From NCBI GenBank assembly GCA_031267855.1, contig JAIRYH010000153.1, forward strand, positions 1 through 5,922: a stretch of 5,922 nucleotides of DNA, read 5' to 3'. The translations under genes and the position numbers were made by a program. Position 1 is the stretch's first letter; each line of letters starts with the position of its first letter. This document shows positions 1 to 5,569 of this stretch, piece after piece. A model generated the notes under the pieces. The model did no database searches. It saw only the letters and a program-made list of their open reading frames with translations, and was not told where the DNA came from. Origin of the DNA: Prevotellaceae bacterium. GTDB lineage: Bacteria > Bacteroidota > Bacteroidia > Bacteroidales > UBA932.

Positions 1-783
1 AAAAAAACAATTGGCTTTGTGCCGACGATGGGGGCATTGCACGCCGGACATCTTTCGCTGGTACAGGCTTGCCGGCAGCAATGCACCACTACAGTAGCAA
101 GCATATTCGTTAATCCTGCACAGTTCAATAATCCTGAAGACTTGCACAATTATCCGCGCACATTGAAAAGCGATGGCGTGTTGCTGCAAGCAGCCGGCAC
201 CGACATCCTGTTTGCGCCGGACGAAAAGGAAATTTATCCCCAAACCGATACACGCCTGTTTAATTTCGGAAAGCTGGGCGAAGTAATGGAAGGAAAATTT
301 CGCCCCGGACACTTCAATGGCGTGGCGCAAGTGGTGAGCCGTTTATTTGCCGTCGTGCAACCCGATTATGCATTTTTCGGCGAAAAAGATTTCCAGCAAC
401 TGGCAATTATCCGTGCGCTGGCAGGGCAGTTAAAAGAAAAAACCGTCATCACCGGCTGCCCGACGGTACGCGAAAATGACGGACTGGCGATGAGTTCGCG
501 CAATACGTTACTGTCGGCAAAGCAACGTGAACATGCCCCGCTCATTGCGGCGACATTGACAAAAGCAAAAGAAAAAACACAAACCCTTCCGGTGGCGGAA
601 CTGAAAAAATGGGTAACAGATACCATTAACGCCGACAGCGAACTGGAAGTAGAATACATAGAAATTGCCGACGAAGAAACCCTGCAACCTCTTAAACAGT
701 GGGCAGACGCCGCACATGCGCGCCTGTTTGCGGCGGTGCATGCATATCCCGTGCGATTGATTGACAACATACGGTTAAACTGA
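1..783 (+). CDS. panC: Pantothenate synthetase (pantoate--beta-alanine ligase), 5' end missing
   Basis: PanC catalyses the ATP-dependent joining of pantoate and beta-alanine to pantothenate, through a pantoyl-adenylate, in the cytoplasm. The reading frame is open from base 1, so the gene starts upstream of the window; 260 residues are visible. The first visible residues read KKTIGFVPTMGALHAGH, which in E. coli PanC (283 aa) aligns from about residue 21, so about 20 residues are missing. Counting from base 1, the nucleotidyltransferase signature HAGH is at 14-17, the FGEKDFQQ active-site block at 126-133, and the KMSKS-like motif MSSRN at 164-168. The C-terminal domain appears whole and ends at TGA 781-783. 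The GTG at base 19 is valine inside the conserved VPTMG motif, not a start. The next gene, panD, supplies the beta-alanine substrate and lies 60 bp downstream, so the two are probably co-transcribed. Identity is secure. Confidence 0.96.
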   Translation, partial: KKTIGFVPTMGALHAGHLSLVQACRQQCTTTVASIFVNPAQFNNPEDLHNYPRTLKSDGVLLQAAGTDILFAPDEKEIYPQTDTRLFNFGKLGEVMEGKFRPGHFNGVAQVVSRLFAVVQPDYAFFGEKDFQQLAIIRALAGQLKEKTVITGCPTVRENDGLAMSSRNTLLSAKQREHAPLIAATLTKAKEKTQTLPVAELKKWVTDTINADSELEVEYIEIADEETLQPLKQWADAAHARLFAAVHAYPVRLIDNIRLN

Positions 784-809
784 AAATGACGCTGTCACGC
801 TCGCCACAA

Positions 810-840
810 CCTTAAACTTTAAACCTCCAACCTTAAACTT
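810..840. repeat. Degenerate 7-bp tandem repeat (CCTTAAA) in the panC-panD spacer
   Basis: From base 810 the spacer reads as consecutive 7-mers: CCTTAAA, CTTTAAA, CCTCCAA, CCTTAAA, then a partial CTTA that runs into the panD start at 844. Units 1 and 4 are identical; unit 2 differs by one base and unit 3 by two. The same structure shows as a 13-bp direct repeat, CAACCTTAAACTT, at 807-819 and 828-840, exactly three periods apart. It occupies the place where a ribosome-binding site would lie, and no Shine-Dalgarno-like sequence is present. Function is unknown. Confidence 0.75.
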
Positions 841-843
841 AGT

Positions 844-1203
844 ATGCAAATCGAATTATTAAAATCAAAAATCCACCGCGTCGTGGTAACGGAAGCACAC
901 CTGAACTACGTTGGCAGCATTACCATTGATGAAGATTTGATGGATGCGGCAAATCTGGTGGCGCACGAGAAAGTAACCATCGCCGATATTACCAATGGCG
1001 AACGCTTCGACACCTATGTGCTGAAAGGCGAACGCGGCAGCGGGAAAATAGGCATCAACGGCGCAGCGGCGCACAAAACGCAACCCGGCGACCTGATTAT
1101 CATCATGGCTTACGCTTCCATGACGCCTGAGGAAGCGCGGCATTTCACACCGGCAATTGTTTTGCCCGATTCGCGGACAAACAGAATAATAACCGATAAA
1201 TAA
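844..1203 (+). CDS. panD: Aspartate 1-decarboxylase proenzyme (pyruvoyl-dependent)
   Basis: PanD decarboxylates L-aspartate to beta-alanine, the second substrate of PanC, in the cytoplasm. The 119-aa product aligns without gaps to the first part of E. coli PanD (126 aa). Self-cleavage is expected between G24 and S25, with S25 becoming the pyruvoyl cofactor of the alpha chain. Other residues known to matter in the family fall at the same numbers: K9, R54, T57, Y58, and N72 in the conserved NGAAAH segment (72-77). The ATG at 844 is chosen because it gives the family's usual N-terminus ([12 protein letters not shown]) and puts the cleavage site at the standard position. It lies 60 bp after panC and 28 bp before the next gene on the same strand, which suggests one operon. 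No promoter-like box is evident in the spacer, only a 7-bp tandem repeat. Whether a separate maturation factor is needed cannot be seen. Confidence 0.97.
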   Translation: MQIELLKSKIHRVVVTEAHLNYVGSITIDEDLMDAANLVAHEKVTIADITNGERFDTYVLKGERGSGKIGINGAAAHKTQPGDLIIIMAYASMTPEEARHFTPAIVLPDSRTNRIITDK

Positions 1204-1231
1204 CAGGGTAAATCATTACGGATATCCCACT

Positions 1232-2236
1232 ATGGCAACAGGAAAAAAGATAATAGCAACCGCCGGAAAGTATATACTGTTTTTGTCCATTACGGCAGCA
1301 TTGCTGTACTTTTGTTTCAGAGACATGTCGTTTCGCGAGTTGCTGGACGGATTGAAAGACGCCGATTACTGGTGGATTGCAGCTTCCATGCTGGCAGGTT
1401 TTTCCGCTTTTATTGTTCGTGCACGACGCTGGCAGCTTATCATCCAGCCGCTGGGCTATCGTCCGTCACTCAGGAATACTTACGACGCCGTCATGCTGAC
1501 ATACCTTGCTAACTTTGCACTGCCCCGCATGGGAGAGATTGTACGTTGCGGCGCACTGCGAAAAACCGAAAAAATTCCTTTCGAGTCATCCCTGGGCACG
1601 GTCGTCATGGAGCGGGTTTTCGACATGGTGTGCTTGCTGCTTATAACGATTAGCGTTGTGTTTTTCCGGTTCGACACATTCGGGAAATTTTTCTCCGACA
1701 ATTTATGGCAACCCTTTGCGGCTCGCATAACCGACGGCAATTACACGATTCTGTACATCATAGCCGGTGTCATTGCCTTACCCGTCATCGCCGTTATTGC
1801 GTTCCGGGAAAAAATCAGGCAACATGCCATAGCCGTTAAATTGAAAAAATTGTGGACAGGCTTGTACGACGGACTGCGCGCCGGTTTTCGCCTGCAGCAG
1901 CGTGGAAAATTCCTGTCCTGCACCGTCCTGTTATGGCTTGCTTACTGGCTGCAAGCGTTCACCGTGATAAAAGCCATGCCCGAAACGCAATTCCTCACAG
2001 GTGTTGATGCGCTGTTCCTGATGATTGTGGGCGGTTTGGGCTGGGTGGCGCCTGTGCAGGGCGGCATGGGCGCTTATCATTTTTTCGTTTCGCTCACATT
2101 GTTTGCCATCTATGGTATTCCGCAGAATCATGGCGTAGTGTTCGCCACCATTTCCCACGAAACGCAAGCCATTATGATGATCGTATTCGGATTCATTTCA
2201 TGGGCGTCTGTCATTGCCGGCAGCCGCAGGCGTTAG
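1232..2236 (+). CDS. Polytopic membrane protein, lysylphosphatidylglycerol synthase TM / flippase-like family
   Basis: This 334-aa protein of the inner membrane has about seven to eight hydrophobic segments, for example residues 13-29, 47-63, 131-146, 172-190, 228-246, 257-274 and 311-329. It resembles the LPG_synthase_TM (UPF0104, YbhN-like) family, which includes the membrane half of MprF, the part linked to lipid flipping. Family-like motifs are LANFALPRMGEIVR at 92-105, ERVFD at 127-131 and the glycine-rich PVQGGMGAYH at 274-283. No cytosolic aminoacyl-transfer domain is present, so it should not be called a lysylphosphatidylglycerol synthase; the substrate is unknown. The start at 1232 gives a short positively charged N-terminus before the first membrane segment and follows panD by 28 bp, so it is probably the last gene of the panCD operon. 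It ends 20 bp from the convergent comF. Family assignment is fairly sure; transport of a lipid or lipid-linked sugar is only an inference. Confidence 0.85.
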   Translation: MATGKKIIATAGKYILFLSITAALLYFCFRDMSFRELLDGLKDADYWWIAASMLAGFSAFIVRARRWQLIIQPLGYRPSLRNTYDAVMLTYLANFALPRMGEIVRCGALRKTEKIPFESSLGTVVMERVFDMVCLLLITISVVFFRFDTFGKFFSDNLWQPFAARITDGNYTILYIIAGVIALPVIAVIAFREKIRQHAIAVKLKKLWTGLYDGLRAGFRLQQRGKFLSCTVLLWLAYWLQAFTVIKAMPETQFLTGVDALFLMIVGGLGWVAPVQGGMGAYHFFVSLTLFAIYGIPQNHGVVFATISHETQAIMMIVFGFISWASVIAGSRRR

Positions 2237-2256
2237 CTTCCGCCCGGAAACAGTTA

Positions 2257-2958
2257 CTACCGTTTTTTTGTGCACGCCAGCGTAGCCACGCTCACCCTGC
2301 ACCCCTCGGCCTTTTGCAATTGCAGGATACACGCTTCCAGTGTGGCGCCGGTGGTCACTACATCATCAACCAAAAGTACATGCCGGTTTACCAGCGCGGC
2401 GGCATCCTGCAGCGAGAAGGCTTCCGATACGTTTTTCCAACGTTCCCGGCGGTTTTTTTGGGTTTGCGTTCCGGTGAACAGTTTGCGGGCAAGCGCCGAT
2501 GTATTCACATTCCATCCGGTTACCTGTGCGATGCCCAGGGCAATCTGCTCGCTTTGATTATAGCCGCGCCGGCGTTGCTTTTTCGAATGCAACGGTACCG
2601 GAACAATGACTTCTACGCTCCGGTAGAGCGGCGCTATTTTCAATTCTCTGCCCAACTGCCGTCCGAGTTCTACGCCGATTTCCGGCTTTCCCTTGTATTT
2701 CAGTTTGTGTATCATCTTGCGGTAGCGGCTTCCCTTGCTGAAGAAAAATAATGCGCATGCATGTTCCACAGATACATGTCCCCAAAAGATTTTCTCCAAA
2801 GGATTGTCCGCCTCTTCCCAGTAGCGGGTGCGTGGTAAATGATACAGGCACGACAGGCAGCAAATTTTCTCTTGCTCATTCAATGTGTTGCCGCAAGCCT
2901 CGCAAAGTTTAGGATACAGAAGCCAGAAAAAATGCCGTATAATAGATGTCCATTTCAT
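2257..2958 (-). CDS. comF: ComF family protein (phosphoribosyltransferase fold with N-terminal zinc finger)
   Basis: This cytoplasmic 233-aa protein belongs to the ComF/GntX family, known for its role in DNA uptake or use in competent bacteria; the biochemical reaction is not settled. An N-terminal four-cysteine zinc-finger-like motif uses CEAC (19-22) and CLSC (34-37). The central family signature VPVPLHSKKQRRRGYNQSE follows, then the type I phosphoribosyltransferase PRPP-binding loop VLLVDDVVTTGAT at 194-206, with the acidic pair D198-D199. I chose the ATG at 2958 (MKWTSIIRHFFW). The frame stays open to an ATG at 3060, but that start lies upstream of the promoter-like -7 box and would add 34 residues unlike the family. 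The gene stands alone on its strand, convergent with the flippase-like gene. It probably has its own promoter (3047-3076), which would give a leader of about 80 nt. Family membership is secure; a role in competence in this organism is inferred from the family. Confidence 0.92.
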   Translation of the reverse strand: MKWTSIIRHFFWLLYPKLCEACGNTLNEQEKICCLSCLYHLPRTRYWEEADNPLEKIFWGHVSVEHACALFFFSKGSRYRKMIHKLKYKGKPEIGVELGRQLGRELKIAPLYRSVEVIVPVPLHSKKQRRRGYNQSEQIALGIAQVTGWNVNTSALARKLFTGTQTQKNRRERWKNVSEAFSLQDAAALVNRHVLLVDDVVTTGATLEACILQLQKAEGCRVSVATLACTKKR

Positions 2959-3046
2959 GACAACGAAATTAGTGAATAAAAATGACTTTGCTGCAACGGT
3001 TGTTGGTGGTGTCTCCATGTATCTGCTTTTTTGAAATTTGTAAATA

Positions 3047-3076
3047 CAAAGATACGCCAATGACTTTTTTTACAAT
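3047..3076 (-). promoter_or_regulatory. Putative Bacteroidota-type promoter for comF
   Basis: On the minus strand the sequence has TATCTTTG at 3054-3047, a full match to the Bacteroidota -7 consensus TAnnTTTG. ATTG at 3076-3073 lies 18 bp upstream and resembles the -33 TTTG element. Transcription would start near 3040, leaving about 80 nt before the comF ATG at 2958. It sits in the 226-bp gap between comF and the helix-hairpin-helix gene (2959-3184), where I see no other gene or clear terminator. Not tested, but motif and spacing both fit. Confidence 0.6.
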
Positions 3077-3184
3077 ATGATGAATGCCGTTTCAACAAAG
3101 CCTCACAGGGGCAGTGTCCACGATGCCGGTTAGGATACCTGAAAATAATTTGTCCATTTTCATTTTGCTTGTTGCAACGCAAAG

Positions 3185-4117
3185 TTACGGTTGATATGCA
3201 ACGCTGTCGGTTTCATTGTTTTTTATGCAGTATGGCCGCAGCTGTTCCGCCCTGCCGGCTTTCAGAATATTATTTTTGACAAGCGCATCAATACTGCAGT
3301 ATCCTTGCACGGTGCGGAAATGGACAATTCCACGTGCGGCGTAGGCGCCGATGTACGGATGTTTTGCCAGCGAATCCCTGTCGGCGGTCAGCAGGTCTAT
3401 CAAGGTAAGCCGGGATGTGTCAACGGTTACTTGCGGGGCGATTTGCTCGAAGCGTTCGGCGGTCATGTTTTTTAGTTCGCGCAGCTGGTCTATGGCGGCA
3501 AAGCCGCCGAGCTGTTTGCGGTATTTTACTATTTGCCCGGCAGTGTATGCACCGATACCGCGTACTTTCTGGAGTTCCGCCGTGTCTGCGGCATTCAGTT
3601 CTACCATTACGGCTTCCCGCCCGGGAAAACGAAGCGTATCGTTTTTTACGGTTGTCCGGAAATTTTCCGCAATTTGTATGTACGGTTTTAATTGTTCAAA
3701 GTGTTCGGGACTTACCACAAACACCTTCTTGAAGTCTTCGGGCTGCCGGAAAACGGCGCCTTTGGCACGATAGTTAATAATAACCGCCGCCTGCTTCGGT
3801 GAAAATCCAAGCTGTTCGAATGCATTGGCGTCAGCGGTGTTCGGATCGAAAGCAAAAAAATCGTTTTGCGGTGTCCGCCGGAATGTATGGCGTTTGTATG
3901 CCACGTCGCGCACTTCGGTCATCTCATTCCCGCCGGCAGCAAGGAATTGGGAGAGGCTGTCTATTTTTTTCTTAAAATCGCTGAAATCGGGCGCCGTTTT
4001 GTGCGAAGAAATAATATGCGGCGCCACCTGAAATGCAGCCATCACTGCAAAAAGCACCATTATCCCTATACGTTCGCTTTTACTTAAAGTGAGGAGTATT
4101 TTTATCAGTTTCTTCAC
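3185..4117 (-). CDS. Membrane-anchored protein with three helix-hairpin-helix (ComEA-like) units
   Basis: This 310-aa protein has one N-terminal membrane segment (about residues 17-36, after a lysine-rich start) and a soluble part probably facing the periplasm. Three similar units of about 60 residues follow. Unit 1 is about 88-149, with the hairpin LGFSPKQAAVIINYR at 103-117. Unit 2 is about 172-233, with VRGIGAYTAGQIVKYR at 185-200. Unit 3 is about 238-299, with HPYIGAYAARGIVHFR at 253-268. Each runs: N or D-x-A-D helix, G-x-x-x-x-x-A hairpin, then a second hairpin-like stretch. Unit 2 keeps the classic GIG hairpin of DNA-binding HhH motifs and of the ComEA competence receptor. The only start that keeps the whole membrane segment and its basic leader is GTG at 4117-4115; no ATG lies in frame between it and rsmI. 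It follows rsmI by 46 bp on the same strand. Binding of double-stranded DNA is inferred from the fold, not shown. Confidence 0.85.
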   Translation of the reverse strand: MKKLIKILLTLSKSERIGIMVLFAVMAAFQVAPHIISSHKTAPDFSDFKKKIDSLSQFLAAGGNEMTEVRDVAYKRHTFRRTPQNDFFAFDPNTADANAFEQLGFSPKQAAVIINYRAKGAVFRQPEDFKKVFVVSPEHFEQLKPYIQIAENFRTTVKNDTLRFPGREAVMVELNAADTAELQKVRGIGAYTAGQIVKYRKQLGGFAAIDQLRELKNMTAERFEQIAPQVTVDTSRLTLIDLLTADRDSLAKHPYIGAYAARGIVHFRTVQGYCSIDALVKNNILKAGRAEQLRPYCIKNNETDSVAYQP

Positions 4118-4163
4118 GGCATGAATTATATATTGCTGTTGCAGCAGCCCATTTATTATCCTT

Positions 4164-4835
4164 TTACCGTTTGCCTTCCACCACGAGAACTATTTCTCCC
4201 TTTGGCTCGCGGGCGGTGTAGTAAGCGGCCAGTTCCGAAAGGGTGGCGCGTTTGTTTTCTTCAAAAAATTTGCTGAGTTCACGTGCAACGCAAGCACGGC
4301 GTTCGCTTCCCAGCGCGGCGCCCAGTAGCGTAAGGGTTTTTACCAGCCGGTAAGGCGCTTCATAAAAAATCATCGTACGTTCTTCGCCGGCAAGTTGCGA
4401 CAAGCGTGTTTGCCGTCCTTTTTTTTGCGGCAGAAAACCTTCAAAGCAGAAGCGGTCGCAAGGCAAGCCGGAGTTTACCAGTGCAGGAATAAGCGCGGTG
4501 GCGCCGGGCAAACACTCCACTTCAATATCGTGTTCCAGACAGGTCCGCACCAGTAAAAAGCCCGGATCGGAAATTCCCGGCGTGCCCGCATCGCTTACCA
4601 GCGCTACCGTTTCGCCGGCTACTATCCTTTCGGCAATCGTTTCGACGGTTTGATGTTCATTAAATTTATGGTGGGACAGCAAGCGGGTATGAATATCGTG
4701 TTTTTTGAACAGCACGGACGTTGTGCGCGTATCTTCGGCGAATACGACATGTGCTTCGGCAAGTATCCGTAACGCCCGGAGCGTAATATCTTCAAGATTT
4801 CCGACAGGCGTAGGCACTATGAAAAGTTTGCCCAT
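4164..4835 (-). CDS. rsmI: 16S rRNA (cytidine-1402-2'-O)-methyltransferase RsmI
   Basis: RsmI transfers a methyl group from S-adenosylmethionine to the 2'-O of C1402 in 16S rRNA, in the decoding centre of the 30S subunit. The 223-aa product shows the tetrapyrrole-methylase-like fold motifs in order: VPTPVGNLEDITLRA at 7-21, AEDTR at 33-37, SDAGTPGISDPG at 81-92, LPGATALIPAL at 109-119, EAPYRL at 159-164 and KGEIVLVVEG at 212-221. It lacks the C-terminal extension of the 286-aa E. coli enzyme; as I recall, short forms are usual in Bacteroidota. I start it at ATG 4835-4833 rather than the TTG one codon earlier, because this ATG shares its A with the stop of the upstream gene (TGATG). That one-base overlap indicates one transcript and probably coupled translation with the 229-aa protein. 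Identity is secure. Confidence 0.96.
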   Translation of the reverse strand: MGKLFIVPTPVGNLEDITLRALRILAEAHVVFAEDTRTTSVLFKKHDIHTRLLSHHKFNEHQTVETIAERIVAGETVALVSDAGTPGISDPGFLLVRTCLEHDIEVECLPGATALIPALVNSGLPCDRFCFEGFLPQKKGRQTRLSQLAGEERTMIFYEAPYRLVKTLTLLGAALGSERRACVARELSKFFEENKRATLSELAAYYTAREPKGEIVLVVEGKR

Positions 4836-5524
4836 CAAGCGTTCATATAACGTCGGTTGACCAAAGCGGTAAACTGTTTGAAGGCGTCGCTGTTTCCGTC
4901 CGCCTGTTCAAAGAGCCGGGATAAGTATTCCTGCGCCTCTTCCTTATTTTTCATGTTGTCCAAATCGTTGATCGTAGCTTTATAGGCATTGGCGTCGCTG
5001 TTGAAAAGTTCTTTAACGAATAAAAACTGGTCGCTTACGCCAATGGCTTTATGCAGGCTGCTAATGGGCGTGGAAAGAGTCGATGAATTTTCATCGGCTG
5101 CCGTAAATATATCAATAATGGATGGCGAGCGGCTGTCGTTTTGGGTGGCTGCGCCGCCGGGTTTTTCCATCGTTTTTTCTTCCTCTTTTCTTTCTGCTTT
5201 TTTCAGATTCGGTTTTTCCGCAGACTTTTCGGAAACGGCCGGCTGTGTTTCCAGGTGATTCAACTGCTCGCTGAAGGCAGCCAGTGATTTTCGTATATTT
5301 TCCTTGTAGGTATCCAGTTTTTCCGTCAGCAGGCTATTCTCTTTTTCCCGTTTTACATCGGTGCTGGCAACCGTCCATACATCCGAGATCGCTTGCCTCA
5401 GCAAGTCGGCAACTGTTTTCTGCTCTTCGAAATCAATCATTGATTTGTTTTGCCATTCATGCAGCAGCTGCACTGTTTTCTGAGTGGTCTGAAGAATATT
5501 GTTGATAATTTTCCGGTTATCCAT
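4835..5524 (-). CDS. Unnamed 229-aa protein: helical N-terminus, charged linker, conserved-looking C-terminal segment
   Basis: I cannot assign a function. The protein has no signal peptide or membrane segment and looks cytoplasmic. Three parts are visible. Residues 1-92 are rich in predicted helix, with Leu, Gln, Lys and Glu in patterns that could form a coiled coil. Residues 93-152 are a low-complexity linker rich in Lys, Glu, Ser and Pro. Residues 153-229 look like a compact helical domain with the motif AIGVSDQFLFVKELFNSD at 160-177 and a basic end (NRRYMNA). From memory, proteins with an IGIND-FLF-ELFN-like C-terminus are common in Bacteroidota as unnamed proteins; I cannot verify this here. 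It is the first gene of the run leading into rsmI, overlapping it by one base, and is divergent from tdk. The ATG at 5524 lies about 20 nt after a predicted transcription start. A link to ribosome maturation or translation is only a guess from the coupling to rsmI. Confidence 0.85.
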   Translation of the reverse strand: MDNRKIINNILQTTQKTVQLLHEWQNKSMIDFEEQKTVADLLRQAISDVWTVASTDVKREKENSLLTEKLDTYKENIRKSLAAFSEQLNHLETQPAVSEKSAEKPNLKKAERKEEEKTMEKPGGAATQNDSRSPSIIDIFTAADENSSTLSTPISSLHKAIGVSDQFLFVKELFNSDANAYKATINDLDNMKNKEEAQEYLSRLFEQADGNSDAFKQFTALVNRRYMNA

Positions 5525-5539
5525 TTTTTTGTATTTTTG
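5510..5539 (+). promoter_or_regulatory. Putative promoter for tdk
   Basis: TATTTTTG at 5532-5539 matches the Bacteroidota -7 consensus TAnnTTTG in full. The best -33 candidate is TTTC at 5510-5513, 18 bp upstream, which matches TTTG in three of four bases and lies inside the first codons of the divergent gene. Transcription would start near 5546, about 24 nt before the tdk ATG. The -7 box is convincing; the -33 box is weak. Confidence 0.5.
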
Positions 5540-5562
5540 TAAAAATTGTCACAAATATACAA
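5529..5562. repeat. Imperfect inverted repeat spanning the divergent promoters
   Basis: The left arm TTGTATTTTTG (5529-5539) and right arm CAAATATACAA (5552-5562) are reverse complements at 10 of 11 positions, separated by 12 bp (TAAAAATTGTCA). Each arm contains a TAnnTTTG box pointing inward, so the repeat may simply reflect two similar promoters facing each other, or it may be an operator. Confidence 0.65.
5552..5559 (-). promoter_or_regulatory. Putative -7 promoter box for the 229-aa gene and rsmI run
   Basis: On the minus strand TATATTTG at 5559-5552 matches TAnnTTTG in full. No good -33 element lies at the usual distance; the nearest TTTG (5589-5586) is 26 bp upstream, which is too far. 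Transcription would start near 5545, about 20 nt before the ATG at 5524. Confidence 0.42.
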
Positions 5563-5569
5563 TAAAATA

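Noticed and set aside
366..770. Minus-strand open frames inside panC
   Set aside because: They lie opposite intact PanC motifs, are rich in Ser and Cys as expected of antisense translation, and match no family I know.
19..783. panC starting at the GTG at base 19
   Set aside because: The frame is open to base 1 and reads the conserved KKTIGFVPTMG stretch across this codon, so the real start is outside the window.
2238..2269. Possible terminator between the convergent flippase-like gene and comF
   Set aside because: The stem TTCCG/CGGAA (2238-2249) has only a 2-nt loop, and the T-run at 2263-2269 starts 13 nt later inside comF. It does not make a credible intrinsic terminator.
2200..2751. Open frame of 183 codons on the + strand
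   Set aside because: It overlaps the end of the flippase-like gene and lies antisense to comF, whose motifs are intact. The translation shows no recognisable domain.
2959..3060. 34-residue N-terminal extension of comF from an ATG at 3060
   Set aside because: The start would lie upstream of the -7 box at 3047-3054, and the extra residues do not resemble the ComF N-terminus, which begins shortly before the zinc finger.
2955..3182. Minus-strand open frame of 75 codons between comF and the HhH gene
   Set aside because: It starts with TTG, runs over the predicted comF promoter, has an unusual composition rich in His, Lys, Arg and Gln, and resembles nothing I know.
3351..3773. Open frames on the + strand across the HhH gene (up to 140 codons)
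   Set aside because: These are antisense to a gene with three clear HhH units; they show low-complexity Ser/Arg-rich translations with no domain.
4836..4838. TTG as the rsmI start
   Set aside because: It would add one residue before an ATG that forms a standard one-base TGATG overlap with the upstream stop; the ATG is the simpler choice.
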